Translations under genes and position numbers: made by a program
Shown: positions 8,941-18,182 of the stretch, piece after piece
Layout of the letters: each line of letters opens with the position of its first letter
How positions within the stretch are numbered: the stretch's first letter is position 1
The notes under the pieces: generated by a model
The model's database searches: none
Told to the model about the DNA's origin: nothing
Seen by the model: the letters and a program-made list of their open reading frames with translations, nothing else
Assembly (NCBI RefSeq): GCF_036825535.1
Contig: NZ_CP098812.1
Coordinates: 1,240,001 to 1,304,000 of the forward strand
Length of the DNA stretch: 64,000 nt
DNA from: Parasalinivibrio latis
Lineage (GTDB): Bacteria; Pseudomonadota; Gammaproteobacteria; Enterobacterales; Vibrionaceae
Reading direction: 5' to 3'

Positions 8941-10970
8941 CGCATACCTGGCTGAGCGCCTTCGTGCGGCTCAAGAAGCCACAGTTCGCTTCCGCCTGGG
9001 CCTGCTGCCAGTACCATGCCTTCAGACATACCAAACTTCATCTTGCGTGGTTTCAGGTTGGCAACCATGACGGTCAGCTTGCCTACCAGATCTTCCGGCT
9101 TGTAAGCGGACTTGATGCCTGAGAATACCTGACGGGTTTCTCCGCCGATATCCAGTTGCATCTTCAGCAGTTTGTCTGCTTTAGGCACTTCCTCACATGA
9201 AACGATGCGGGCGATGCGCAGATCAACTTTGGCAAAGTCGCCGAATTCGATTTCTGGCTCAATAGGCTCGTCGTTCAGTGGGCTGTTTGCAGGTTTTGCC
9301 GCCAGCGCTTTCTCTGCTTCTGCATCCGCTTTTGAATCTTCGATCATCGCTTCGATGTTCTTAGGATCAATTCGGCTGAACAGTGCCTTGAAAGCAGCAA
9401 TCTTATGGCCAACCAGAGGTTGTGCAATGCCTTCCCAGGTCAGGGTCTCGTTGAGGAAACCTTCTGCTCGCTCCGCCAGTTTAGGCATAACAGGCTTGAG
9501 GTAGGTCATCAGCACACGGAACAGGTTAATACCCACGGTGCAGATATCCTGCAGGGCTTTTTCCTGGCCTTCTTGTTTGGCAACAACCCACGGTGCTTTT
9601 TCATCAACGTACTGGTTGGCTTTGTCAGCCAGTGCGATGATCTCGCGGACAGCCCGGCTGTACTCACGGTTTTCGTAGAAGTTACCGATACGGTCAGCCG
9701 CTTCAGCAAATTCTGCGTACAGGGCTGGCTCTGCGAATTCCGCAGACAGCTCACCGTCAAAGCGCTTGGAAATAAAGCCGGCGTTACGGGAGGCCAGGTT
9801 TACAACCTTGTTAACGATATCTGCGTTAACGCGCTGTACGAAGTCTTCCAGGTTAAGGTCGAGGTCGTCGATGCGGTTGTTCAGTTTGGCCGTGTAATAG
9901 TAGCGCAGGCATTCAGGATCGAGGTGCTTGAGGTAAGTTGCGGCCTTGATGAACGTACCTTTTGACTTCGACATCTTGGCACCGTTTACAGTGACATAGC
10001 CGTGTACGTTAACCTTGTTTGGCTTACGGAAGCCGGCACCTTCCAGCATGGCAGGCCAGAACAGGCTGTGGAAGTACACGATGTCTTTACCAATGAAGTG
10101 GTAAAGCTCTGCTTCGCTGTCTGGTTTCCAGAACTCGTCGAAATCGATGTCTCCGCGCTTGCCACACAGGTTCTTGAATGAACCCATATAGCCAATTGGT
10201 GCATCAAGCCAGACATAGAAGAACTTGCCTGGTTCACCCGGGATTTCGAAACCGAAATACGGTGCATCACGGGAAATATCCCACTGCTGCAGGCCAGACT
10301 CGAACCATTCACCCATCTTGTTTGCCATTTCATCCTGAAGGGCACCGGATTTGGTCCAGGTCTTCAGCATGCTTTCAAACTGAGGCAGGTCGAAGAAGAA
10401 GTGTACAGAGTCCTTCATCACCGGTGTCGCACCGCTGACAGCAGACTTAGGATCAATCAGTTCAGTCGGGCTGTACGTTGCGCCACATACGTCGCAGTTG
10501 TCACCGTACTGGTCTTCAGCCTTACAGTTCGGGCAAGTACCCTTTACGAAACGGTCCGGCAGGAACATTTCTTTTTCAGGGTCAAACAGCTGGGAAATGG
10601 TACGGCTGGTAATGTAGCCGCTGGTTTTCAGCTGGTTGTAGATATAAGACGCCAGCTCACGGTTTTCGTCGCTGTGCGTGCTGTGGTAATTGTCAAAGCT
10701 GATGTCGAAACCGGCAAAGTCTGCTTCGTGCTCTTTCTGCACGCCAGCGATCATCTGCTCTGGCTCCATACCCAGTTGCTGGGCTTTCAGCATGATTGGG
10801 GTACCGTGGGCATCGTCTGCACAGATAAAGTGGATATTGTTGCCGCGCAGGCGCTGGTAACGCACCCATACATCCGCCTGAATATGCTCAAGCATGTGGC
10901 CAAGGTGGATAGAACCGTTGGCGTAAGGCAGTGCACAGGTCACCAGGATATTACGTTGGTTTGCAGCCAT
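8931..10970 (-). CDS. metG: Methionyl-tRNA synthetase
   Basis: Charges tRNA-Met and initiator tRNA. The start at 10970 (MAANQRNILVTCALPYANG) is the family start. An upstream in-frame ATG at 11054 would add 28 non-conserved residues. The class I HIGH-like motif is in YANGSIHLGHM near residue 20. The zinc knuckle has cysteines in GTCPNCKAEDQYGDNCDVCG (about residues 143-162). The KMSKS loop is in NGAKMSKSKG. A C-terminal EMAP/tRNA-binding domain (FAKVDLRIARI onwards, last about 105 residues) dimerises the enzyme. The length of 679 is typical of the long, dimeric type. It is transcribed away from mrp, as in E. coli. Confidence 0.97.
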   Translation of the reverse strand: MAANQRNILVTCALPYANGSIHLGHMLEHIQADVWVRYQRLRGNNIHFICADDAHGTPIMLKAQQLGMEPEQMIAGVQKEHEADFAGFDISFDNYHSTHSDENRELASYIYNQLKTSGYITSRTISQLFDPEKEMFLPDRFVKGTCPNCKAEDQYGDNCDVCGATYSPTELIDPKSAVSGATPVMKDSVHFFFDLPQFESMLKTWTKSGALQDEMANKMGEWFESGLQQWDISRDAPYFGFEIPGEPGKFFYVWLDAPIGYMGSFKNLCGKRGDIDFDEFWKPDSEAELYHFIGKDIVYFHSLFWPAMLEGAGFRKPNKVNVHGYVTVNGAKMSKSKGTFIKAATYLKHLDPECLRYYYTAKLNNRIDDLDLNLEDFVQRVNADIVNKVVNLASRNAGFISKRFDGELSAEFAEPALYAEFAEAADRIGNFYENREYSRAVREIIALADKANQYVDEKAPWVVAKQEGQEKALQDICTVGINLFRVLMTYLKPVMPKLAERAEGFLNETLTWEGIAQPLVGHKIAAFKALFSRIDPKNIEAMIEDSKADAEAEKALAAKPANSPLNDEPIEPEIEFGDFAKVDLRIARIVSCEEVPKADKLLKMQLDIGGETRQVFSGIKSAYKPEDLVGKLTVMVANLKPRKMKFGMSEGMVLAAGPGGSELWLLEPHEGAQPGMRVM

Positions 10971-11109
10971 AATTCTGATGATTCGCTCTTGATGATGATG
11001 GAAAAAATCGTCCGCAAATCTTACCTGATACTGGGTCTGAAAGACAGGCAGCATCAGTGATTTGATGTTAGGATGACATTAAATACGGAAACTTAGGGGC
11101 GTGTGAAGC

Positions 11110-12195
11110 ATGTTTTTCAGCCGTAACGACAATAATGATAATAATTCAGAAAATATCATCTCGTGGCTTAACCAATTCAGTCATCCTCAATTGATCGAAA
11201 ACTGGGCAGCTGAGGAGCATTTTGTTCACCTCAGTAATGACACTGTTAAGGTGACCATCCCTTTTGCAGCTGCAACACTGGTTGATGAGTTAAGGACTTG
11301 GATAGAATCCAACCCTTGTCCAGTCGGTAAAGTTAACGTCTCTGTAGGCCAGAAAGTCGCTACGCTGAAAGCGGGTGAAAAAACACAGCTGAAAGGTGTT
11401 AAGAATGTCATTGTTGTCAGCTCGGCAAAGGGTGGTGTGGGCAAATCTACCACTGCTGTCAACCTGGCGCTGGCTCTGTCTGCCTGCGGTGCGAAGACTG
11501 GCTTACTGGATGCTGATATTTACGGCCCGTCGGTTCCTCTGATGTTGGGCACGGAAGATAAGCAGCCTATCTCACTCGATGGTAAAACCATGCAGCCTAT
11601 TGAAGCACATGGACTTTACACTAACTCCATCGGTTACTTGGTGCCCGCAGATAATGCAATGGCATGGCGTGGCCCTATGGCATCCAAGGCGTTCAGCCAG
11701 CTTGTCAACGAGACAGCCTGGCCTGATCTGGATTACCTGGTAGTTGACATGCCGCCGGGCACCGGTGATATCCAACTGAGCCTTGCACAGCAGTTTCCTG
11801 TTACGGCAGCGGTCATAGTGACAACTCCCCAGGATTTGGCACTGGCTGATGCCGTTAAAGGGGTAAGCATGTTCGATAAGGTCAACGTGCCGGTTCTGGG
11901 TGTGATTGAGAACATGAGCTACCACATTTGCAGCAATTGTGGTCACCATGAAGCCATATTCGGTCAGGGTGGCGCTGCTAAAATGGCCAAGGAAAAGGGA
12001 ATGGCGTTGCTGGCACAAATGCCGTTGCATATTTCAATTCGTGAAGACATTGATAACGGCGTACCGACTGTTGCTGCACGTACTGACAGTGAGCACTCAG
12101 CACTTTATCTGGAGCTTGCGAGAAGCGTTGCCTGCAGGATGTATTGGCAAGGTGACCGGGCACCGGATCAGATTTCAATCCAGACAATAGGTTAA
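11110..12195 (+). CDS. apbC: Iron-sulfur cluster carrier ATPase Mrp/ApbC
   Basis: P-loop NTPase of the MinD/Mrp class that carries 4Fe-4S clusters to target enzymes in the cytoplasm. The deviant Walker A is SSAKGGVGKSTT near residue 105. The Walker A' region VVDMPPGTGD is present, as is the cluster-binding CxxC in CSNCGHH near residue 280. The N-terminal MIP18-like region is diverged and begins with an Asn/Asp-rich stretch. The 361-residue length is normal. The divergent metG-mrp arrangement, with udk next, is conserved in Vibrio and E. coli. Confidence 0.95.
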   Translation: MFFSRNDNNDNNSENIISWLNQFSHPQLIENWAAEEHFVHLSNDTVKVTIPFAAATLVDELRTWIESNPCPVGKVNVSVGQKVATLKAGEKTQLKGVKNVIVVSSAKGGVGKSTTAVNLALALSACGAKTGLLDADIYGPSVPLMLGTEDKQPISLDGKTMQPIEAHGLYTNSIGYLVPADNAMAWRGPMASKAFSQLVNETAWPDLDYLVVDMPPGTGDIQLSLAQQFPVTAAVIVTTPQDLALADAVKGVSMFDKVNVPVLGVIENMSYHICSNCGHHEAIFGQGGAAKMAKEKGMALLAQMPLHISIREDIDNGVPTVAARTDSEHSALYLELARSVACRMYWQGDRAPDQISIQTIG

Positions 12196-12217
12196 TTCCG
12201 CATCACTTGCGACACAG

Positions 12218-12271
12218 GCCCCGCTAAAACCCGGATTTTTGCTGGCGCGCAGCGGGGCAACTTCCTATAAT
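12218..12271 (+). promoter_or_regulatory. udk upstream region: inverted repeat and -10 box
   Basis: A perfect 8-bp inverted repeat, GCCCCGCT (12218-12225) and AGCGGGGC (12251-12258), is separated by 25 bases. It is followed by a consensus TATAAT at 12266-12271. No good -35 hexamer is spaced correctly; TTGCTG at 12238 is 22 bases away. A promoter for udk is plausible. The repeat could be an operator or a leftover mrp terminator, but no U-tract follows it. Confidence 0.45.
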
Positions 12272-12380
12272 CGAGCGGTTTAGGTTGGACAAAGCTAATT
12301 TCCTAAATGGGGGCCGCTACCCTGTTTCTCTTTGCCCAACGATTTTTTAATTTCGCGACGATCCCCAGGTGCGTTGAATT

Positions 12381-13025
12381 ATGTCTGATAATCCACACCA
12401 ATGTGTCATCATCGGTATCGCAGGAGCATCCGCTTCCGGTAAAAGCCTTATTGCAAACACTGTTTACCGCGAGCTAAAAGCCAAGGTCGGCGACGATCAA
12501 ATCGGTGTTATCACCGAAGACAGCTACTACCGTGACCAGAGCCATCTGAGCATGGAAGAGCGCGTTAAAACTAACTACGACCACCCGAATGCCCTTGACC
12601 ATGACCTGCTGTGCGATCATTTGGAACAATTGCTGGCGGGCCAGGCCGCAGACGTACCGGTGTACAGCTACACAGAACATACCCGTATGCAAGAGACCCA
12701 GCGTCTTGAGCCGAAGAAAGTGATCATCCTTGAAGGTATCCTTCTGCTGACTGATCCGCGTCTTCGCGGCCTTATGCATGCCTCTGTATTTATGGACACG
12801 CCGTTGGATATTTGTCTCCTTCGCCGTGTGAAACGTGACGTTGAAGAACGTGGCCGAACCATGGAATCTGTACTTTCACAGTATCAGTCAACGGTCCGCC
12901 CAATGTTTATGCAGTTTATTGAGCCATCAAAACAGTACGCTGATATCATCGTACCTCGTGGCGGTAAAAACCGTATTGCCATTGATGTTCTCAAGGCACA
13001 TATATCCAAATTATTGCGTTCTTAA
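12381..13025 (+). CDS. udk: Uridine/cytidine kinase
   Basis: Phosphorylates uridine and cytidine to UMP and CMP in pyrimidine salvage. Walker A GASASGKS is near residue 13. The nucleoside-binding TEDSYYRDQS segment is near 46, with NYDHPNALDHDLL after it and the lid arginines in RRVKRDVEERGR near 150. The length of 214 residues is typical (213 in E. coli). It precedes dcd, as in E. coli and Vibrio. A short GC stem with trailing T residues at about 13033-13062 may be a weak terminator before dcd. Confidence 0.96.
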   Translation: MSDNPHQCVIIGIAGASASGKSLIANTVYRELKAKVGDDQIGVITEDSYYRDQSHLSMEERVKTNYDHPNALDHDLLCDHLEQLLAGQAADVPVYSYTEHTRMQETQRLEPKKVIILEGILLLTDPRLRGLMHASVFMDTPLDICLLRRVKRDVEERGRTMESVLSQYQSTVRPMFMQFIEPSKQYADIIVPRGGKNRIAIDVLKAHISKLLRS

Positions 13026-13118
13026 CGTATTGAATGGGCTGGCTTTGCTGGCCCGTTTTAGTTTTAGGATCTTCTAAATTTCAAGCAAACACAGCAACGA
13101 CGATTCTGGGAGAGAGTG

Positions 13119-13700
13119 ATGAGACTGTGTGATAAACACATCAAGGAATACCTGGATGCAGGAATCATCAGCATGGTGCCTAGGCCAAGCGACGATGCTA
13201 TTTCCGGCGTAACTGCAGACGTTTCACTGGGTAACAAATTCCGTGTATTCAATGATCACGGGGCACCGTACATCGACCTTTCCGGCCCTAAAGAGCAGGT
13301 TTCGGCTCAGTTGGAAAGTGTAATGAGCGACGAGATAATTCTCGGTGAAGGTGACGCATTTTACCTGCACCCTGGCCAACTGGCTCTGGCGATCACCCAT
13401 GAGTCAGTTACCCTGCCGGATGACATCGTTGGCTGGCTCGACGGCCGCTCCTCACTTGCAAGACTGGGCCTGATGGTTCATGTTACCGCTCACCGCATCG
13501 ATCCAGGCTGGTCTGGTCAGATTGTCCTGGAATTTTATAACAGTGGGCGTCTGCCGCTGGCACTTCGTCCCGGCATGGCAATTGGTGCTCTGAGCTTTGA
13601 AAAAATCTCAGGCCCGGCTGAGAAGCCATACAACAAGCGCGACAATGCAAAATACAAGAATCAGCAGGGCGCGGTGGCCAGCCGTATCAACGAAGACTGA
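13119..13700 (+). CDS. dcd: dCTP deaminase
   Basis: Deaminates dCTP to dUTP, the main source of dUMP for thymidylate synthesis. I chose the ATG at 13119 (MRLCDKHI), which gives 193 residues, the same as E. coli. The adjacent GTG at 13116 would add one residue. The conserved HVTAHRIDPGWSGQIVLEF active-site region and the NKFRVF and GRSSLARLGL trimer motifs are all present. Coupled to udk, it belongs to a small pyrimidine-nucleotide group. A clear terminator follows. Confidence 0.96.
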   Translation: MRLCDKHIKEYLDAGIISMVPRPSDDAISGVTADVSLGNKFRVFNDHGAPYIDLSGPKEQVSAQLESVMSDEIILGEGDAFYLHPGQLALAITHESVTLPDDIVGWLDGRSSLARLGLMVHVTAHRIDPGWSGQIVLEFYNSGRLPLALRPGMAIGALSFEKISGPAEKPYNKRDNAKYKNQQGAVASRINED

Positions 13701-13715
13701 TTGACGACCGAATCA

Positions 13716-13746
13716 ACAGGCACCTCAGGGTGCCTGTTTGCTTTTG
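13716..13746 (+). terminator. Rho-independent terminator after dcd
   Basis: A 9-bp stem ACAGGCACC / GGTGCCTGT with a 4-base loop is followed by TTGCTTTTG, a slightly interrupted U-tract. Confidence 0.75.
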
Positions 13747-13793
13747 TATCCTGAAAATTCCTTGCACTTAAAAGTGCGCACAAGGAGACATAA

Positions 13794-15935
13794 ATGAAGA
13801 AACTCATCTATGCCCTCGTGGGGCTGTTGTTGCTGGTAGTCATTGCTATCGGTGTTCTTTTTCTGGTGGTAGATCCAAACCAATTCAAACCGTTGATTAC
13901 CGATCAGGTTAAAAAGGCCACTGGCCGTGAGTTGGTAATTAATGGTGATATTGGCTGGACGGTCTGGCCGAGCATCGGTTTGTCACTCGAGAATGTGGCA
14001 CTGAAAAACCCGTCGGGGTTCGCTGAACCTGATTTGCTGAAATTTGAATCTGCACAGGCGTCCGTTTCTGTTATGCCTCTGCTGAGTAAAGAGCTGGAAG
14101 TGGGCATGGTAAGCCTGGAAGGCGCTCATGTTTTCATCCAGACCAAAGCAGATGGCAAATCTAACCTTGACGGCCTGACCGGTGACAAGGCAGCGGAAGA
14201 CACCGCTTCGAAACCGGAAGGTTCTGATGAACAAGCCTCGCAGGAAAAAACGGCAAAAACCAGTAACTGGAGCATTGCCATTAAAGGCGTAGAACTTCTC
14301 GATGCCAGCGCGGTTGTCAGAAACGATAAAGCCGGCTCACTGCTTAAAGTGAATAATGCTGATCTGACTATCGGTGAAGTTGCTATTGGCCGGTGGGTGC
14401 CGGTTAAGTTTGCCGTTGATGGCACACAGAACCAGATGACCTTCAGTGCCAGCGGTGAAACTGAGCTGAACCTGAACAAAGATATCATGGCCAGCGCGTT
14501 GCGTGGATTGTCCTTGAAAGCGGCAATGAAAGACGGCGAGACTGTTCTTGAATCGGCTGACCTGAGTGCCGATAAGCTGGCACTGGGTGATTGGGGAAAC
14601 CTAACCTTCGCCGCCAAAGGGCAGATTCCTGGTCTGGCATTTGATGCATCCGGTAAACTGCAGGCAAACCTGAACAAGGCACAGACACTGGCAGAGATTA
14701 AGGGACTGTCCCTGAAAACTGACCTTAAAGGTGAAGGGCTCCCTCGTCCGGAAATGACAGTCAGCTTTGATGGTGATGCAAGCTATAACCTTGAAAATGG
14801 CCTTGCAAAAATGTCTTCATTCGCTGCCTCAGTTGATGAACTGAAAGTGACCGGCAACGGCAGTTTCCAAGCGAAGGATGTGCCGGTTATCCGTTTTGCA
14901 CTGAACAGCGACAATATTGATGTTGATGCATTCCTGGGGACCGGTAAGGCTTCTGAAGAAAAAGCCAAAGAGGAACCAGTGGGCGATAAGCCATCTGGTG
15001 AAGCGGATGGCTCTGCAGCCAAAGCACTTTCTGACAAGGAACCGGATTTGTCAGCCCTGAAAGGGCTGGATCTTGCCGGTACGGTGAAAGTGGGGAATTT
15101 CAAGGCAGCGAACGCCACCATGAGCGACGTTGATATTGACATTGCTATTAACCGCGGCGTGTTGACGCTGAAAAATTTCGGTGCAAACCTTTATCAGGGA
15201 GCTATCAAGGCGAATGCCACCATTGATGCCCGGAAGCCGGTTGCAACGTATAAAGTATTCAGCAAGGTTACCGGCGTTCAGGTTCAGCCACTCCTGAAAG
15301 ACGTTGTAGGTACGGATATGCTGGCGGGCAACGGAAATATCGGGATGGATGTTTCGGGTACGGGTCTTTCCCAGAAGGCGTTGCGCAGCGCGATGACAGG
15401 CAAGGCTGGTATCAAGTTTGCAGATGGTGCTGTATATGGTGTTAACCTGCCAGAGATGATCCGGGAAGCCAAAGCAACGCTGAAAGGTAAACGTGCAGAG
15501 TATGTGGAAGAAGCACGTAAAACCGATTTCAGCGAGCTTACTGCGACCTTCAACATCGGTAAGGGTATTGCGTCAACCAATAACCTGGAGCTTTTTGCCC
15601 CGGCACTGCGTGTTCATTCTGAGGGTCAAACCAACCTTCTAAGTGAAACTCTGGACTTTGAAGTGGCAACCTCCGTGGTTGGTTCCAGTAAAGGGCAGGG
15701 GGGGCAGGATGTTGATGAGCTCAAAGACCTGACAATCCCGGTTAAAATTGGCGGCACATGGCAAAAGCCAACTTACAAACTCGATGTAAAAGCGTTGCTG
15801 ACCAGTAATAAAGTTCTTGAAGAGAAAGCCCGTAAGGAAGCTGAGCGTGGACTGAAAAAACTGCTGGGAGACAAGGTTAAGGATGACAAGGTAAAAGAAG
15901 CAGCGGATCAGTTGCTTAAAGGCCTGTTTAATTAA
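13794..15935 (+). CDS. asmA: AsmA-family inner-membrane/periplasmic protein
   Basis: Member of the AsmA-like family, which is thought to shuttle phospholipid between the membranes and affect outer-membrane assembly. One N-terminal transmembrane anchor (about residues 4-26) is followed by the family opener DPNQFKPLI and a long periplasmic beta-rich body. Two low-complexity charged insertions (about 125-155 and 385-420) are likely flexible. The C-terminal AsmA_2-type domain ends in a lysine-rich helix. The length of 713 exceeds E. coli AsmA (617), chiefly through the insertions. The dcd-asmA order is as in E. coli, where the pair is adjacent. Confidence 0.9.
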   Translation: MKKLIYALVGLLLLVVIAIGVLFLVVDPNQFKPLITDQVKKATGRELVINGDIGWTVWPSIGLSLENVALKNPSGFAEPDLLKFESAQASVSVMPLLSKELEVGMVSLEGAHVFIQTKADGKSNLDGLTGDKAAEDTASKPEGSDEQASQEKTAKTSNWSIAIKGVELLDASAVVRNDKAGSLLKVNNADLTIGEVAIGRWVPVKFAVDGTQNQMTFSASGETELNLNKDIMASALRGLSLKAAMKDGETVLESADLSADKLALGDWGNLTFAAKGQIPGLAFDASGKLQANLNKAQTLAEIKGLSLKTDLKGEGLPRPEMTVSFDGDASYNLENGLAKMSSFAASVDELKVTGNGSFQAKDVPVIRFALNSDNIDVDAFLGTGKASEEKAKEEPVGDKPSGEADGSAAKALSDKEPDLSALKGLDLAGTVKVGNFKAANATMSDVDIDIAINRGVLTLKNFGANLYQGAIKANATIDARKPVATYKVFSKVTGVQVQPLLKDVVGTDMLAGNGNIGMDVSGTGLSQKALRSAMTGKAGIKFADGAVYGVNLPEMIREAKATLKGKRAEYVEEARKTDFSELTATFNIGKGIASTNNLELFAPALRVHSEGQTNLLSETLDFEVATSVVGSSKGQGGQDVDELKDLTIPVKIGGTWQKPTYKLDVKALLTSNKVLEEKARKEAERGLKKLLGDKVKDDKVKEAADQLLKGLFN

Positions 15936-15962
15936 CTGACAGTTTATAAAGCGTTTCTTTCG

Positions 15963-15996
15963 AAAGAGCCCGCATCTTTGATACGGGCTCTTTTTA
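15963..15996. terminator. Bidirectional terminator between asmA and the CBS gene
   Basis: A 10-bp stem AAAGAGCCCG / CGGGCTCTTT with an 11-base loop, with T runs on the plus side and A runs on the other. It serves both convergent genes. Confidence 0.8.
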
Positions 15997-16016
15997 ATTG
16001 TGGGGGGTTGTTCGAA

Positions 16017-16457
16017 CTAACTTACACGTTTTAAGTTTTTCTGGTGCTTGAGGTAGTCACCAAATGCTGTGAGCAAATCCACAGCTGAAAGCATGCCAAC
16101 GAGTTCTTCATTTTTATCAAGTACCGGAAGTGCGCCTACCTGATTTTCAACAATGGCATCAACAGCTTTGCCCAAGGTTTGATAGGTATGGGCGACTATC
16201 ACTTCCCTGACCATAACATCACCGACATTCAGGCTATCTGACACGTCATACTGATGGGCAATATCCGGTGTTTCATCCGCCCAGTTCGGTCGACGAAGCT
16301 GTCGGTCACTGATTATGCCTACCAGTACACCGTCCTCTGTGACAGGGAGATGCCTTATCCCTTCGTCACGCATCAGGAAATATGCCTCCCGGACACCTTT
16401 TTCTGGGCTGACAGAAATAACTTTGCGGGTCATGTATTCAGATACTTTTGCAGGCAT
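16017..16457 (-). CDS. Two-CBS-domain protein, possible nucleotide sensor
   Basis: A stand-alone pair of CBS domains (about residues 6-60 and 78-135) in 146 residues. The first domain has MTRKVISVSP and the second VMVREVIV, the usual openings of CBS repeats. HLPVTEDGVLVGIISDRQL shows the typical (V/L)GIIS(D) signature. Such proteins bind adenosine nucleotides or S-adenosyl compounds and modulate partners, but no partner is visible here. Between it and the divergent dcuB lie 341 bp that contain an FNR box, so shared anaerobic control is possible. The specific function is unknown. Confidence 0.88.
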   Translation of the reverse strand: MPAKVSEYMTRKVISVSPEKGVREAYFLMRDEGIRHLPVTEDGVLVGIISDRQLRRPNWADETPDIAHQYDVSDSLNVGDVMVREVIVAHTYQTLGKAVDAIVENQVGALPVLDKNEELVGMLSAVDLLTAFGDYLKHQKNLKRVS

Positions 16458-16693
16458 AGATGCATTTTCTCCTATTGAGGGTCTCTTTTAACCCTACCTA
16501 AATGGTGTCTATTTCTCTGGGAGCAAGGGCACAGTTCCGGATTGAACCATAGCGAGAAATTCAGATGTGTGTTGTCTGGAAAAACCGTGTTACCACAGCG
16601 TGGGAAATGTGTTGCTTCCGGGTTAGTTGAAATCAATAAAAGCGGGAGTGCGGTCACGTAACAAATACGTGCCAGATAACTGCTTACACACAG

Positions 16694-16707
16694 TTGATTC
16701 CTATCAA
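16694..16707. promoter_or_regulatory. Consensus FNR box upstream of dcuB
   Basis: TTGAT-TCCT-ATCAA matches the FNR consensus TTGAT-N4-ATCAA at all ten fixed positions. Its centre is 98 bp before the dcuB ATG. If it works as a class II site (centre near -41.5), transcription would start near 16742. AT-rich candidates for a -10 box lie at about 16730-16746. The rest of 16458-16798 holds the CBS gene upstream region and no further gene. Confidence 0.85.
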
Positions 16708-16798
16708 TATTTCCAGACAGTTTTGCGGGAAATATGCGCATATACGTTGAAAAGGATCGACGGAATGGTTTCACATACTTACAGAAGGATTTTCCTCC

Positions 16799-18121
16799 AT
16801 GTTGTACCTTGAGTTTTTATTTTTGCTGCTCATGCTTTATGCCGGCAGTCGGTATGGTGGCATTGGCCTTGGTGTAGTCTCGGGCCTTGGTTTGGTCATT
16901 GAGGTTTTCATATTCCGGATGCCACCGACCTCCCCGCCAATCACCGTTATGCTTATTATTATGGCGGTGGTAACGTGTGCCTCTGTACTGGAAGCAGCCG
17001 GTGGCCTCAAGTACATGCTCCAGGTCGCCGAAGGTATTTTGCGCCGCAACCCTAAGCGCGTTACTCTGCTGGGCCCATTGGTTACCTACACCATGACGCT
17101 TATGCTTGGTACCGGGCATGCGGTTTATTCCATCATGCCTATCATCGGTGACGTGGCACTTAAAAATGGTATCCGTCCGGAGCGCCCTATGGCCTCAGCC
17201 TCAGTGGCATCCCAGCTCGCCATTACCGGTAGCCCAATTTCTGCTGCGGTTGTTTACTACCTGGCTCAGCTTTCTGATATCCAGACTGATATTCATCTTC
17301 TGACTATTCTGATGGTGACTATTCCGTCAACCCTGCTGGGTACCATCCTGTTGTCTCTTTACAGCATGCGCCGCGGAAAGGATTTGAATGATGATCCTGA
17401 ATACCAGAGTCGCCTGCAAGATCCTATGTGGCGGGACAAAATCCTCAGCACCACTGCAACCTCACTGAATGAGAAACTGCCTTCTTCTGCACGTAATGCT
17501 GTAGGCCTTTTCTTGCTCGCCATTGCGACAATCGTTGTGGTGGCAATGTGGCCTGAATTGCGCACTATTGGTGAGGGCAAGCCAATCTCAATGTCAGTTA
17601 TTATCCAGATGATGATGTTGGCATTCGGCGGAATTATCCTGCTGGCAACCAAAACCCAGGTTCAGAAAGTGCCGGAAGGGGTGGTATTTAAATCCGGTAT
17701 GGTTGCAGCCATTGCTATCTTCGGTATTGCCTGGATGAGTGATACTTACTTTCAGTATGCGATGCCATCTTTCAAATCTGGCATTACAGAGATGGTGCAT
17801 GAGTACCCTTGGACATTCGCACTGGCCTTGTTCACTGTATCCGTTGTGGTAAACAGCCAGGCTGCCACGGCGCGTATGATGCTGCCGGTAGGTATTGCCA
17901 TGGGTCTCCCACCTTACCTGCTGATTGCACTGATGCCGGCGACCTATGGTTACTTCTTTATTCCTAACTATCCGTCAGACATCGCAACAGTGAACTTTGA
18001 CGTGACCGGTACGACCAAGATTGGCAAGTACTATTTCAACCACAGCTTTATGGTCCCCGGCCTGATTGGTGTTGTGAGCGCCTGCTGTATCGGATACCTT
18101 ATTGCAACTGTTGTTGTTTAA
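16799..18121 (+). CDS. dcuB: Anaerobic C4-dicarboxylate transporter, DcuA/DcuB family
   Basis: Inner-membrane exchanger that imports fumarate, malate or aspartate and exports succinate during anaerobic growth. The 440-residue protein is made of about ten to twelve hydrophobic spans. Family segments include GGLKYMLQVAE, the RRNPKRVTLLGPLVTYTMT stretch and the GTGHAVYSIMP signature (about residues 103-113). The product most resembles DcuB as I recall it; DcuA cannot be excluded. Start: ATG at 16799, shortly after a weak purine-rich site. The FNR box upstream fits DcuB, which is FNR-activated in E. coli. No DcuS/DcuR genes are in the window. Confidence 0.92.
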   Translation: MLYLEFLFLLLMLYAGSRYGGIGLGVVSGLGLVIEVFIFRMPPTSPPITVMLIIMAVVTCASVLEAAGGLKYMLQVAEGILRRNPKRVTLLGPLVTYTMTLMLGTGHAVYSIMPIIGDVALKNGIRPERPMASASVASQLAITGSPISAAVVYYLAQLSDIQTDIHLLTILMVTIPSTLLGTILLSLYSMRRGKDLNDDPEYQSRLQDPMWRDKILSTTATSLNEKLPSSARNAVGLFLLAIATIVVVAMWPELRTIGEGKPISMSVIIQMMMLAFGGIILLATKTQVQKVPEGVVFKSGMVAAIAIFGIAWMSDTYFQYAMPSFKSGITEMVHEYPWTFALALFTVSVVVNSQAATARMMLPVGIAMGLPPYLLIALMPATYGYFFIPNYPSDIATVNFDVTGTTKIGKYYFNHSFMVPGLIGVVSACCIGYLIATVVV

Positions 18122-18140
18122 TGTTGAACAGTAAAAGGGA

Positions 18141-18164
18141 AGGCAGCCAAACGGCTGCCTTTTT
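18141..18164 (+). terminator. Rho-independent terminator after dcuB
   Basis: An 8-bp stem AGGCAGCC / GGCTGCCT with an AAAC loop is followed by TTTTTC. It lies 20 bp after the dcuB stop and 19 bp before the end of the convergent cobO. Confidence 0.85.
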
Positions 18165-18182
18165 CATATGTAGGGAACTGGT

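Noticed and set aside
10401..11060. A 219-codon plus-strand frame antisense to metG, and similar long shadows at 9405-9965, 27937-28527 and 30267-30872
   Set aside because: They lie opposite strongly conserved genes, have atypical composition (Val/Cys/His-rich) and no ribosome sites; they follow from codon bias of the real genes.
11128..11150. Fur-box-like AT-rich stretch (about 14 of 19) at the start of mrp
   Set aside because: It lies inside the coding sequence and is explained by repeated AAT/GAT codons for an Asn/Asp-rich N-terminus.
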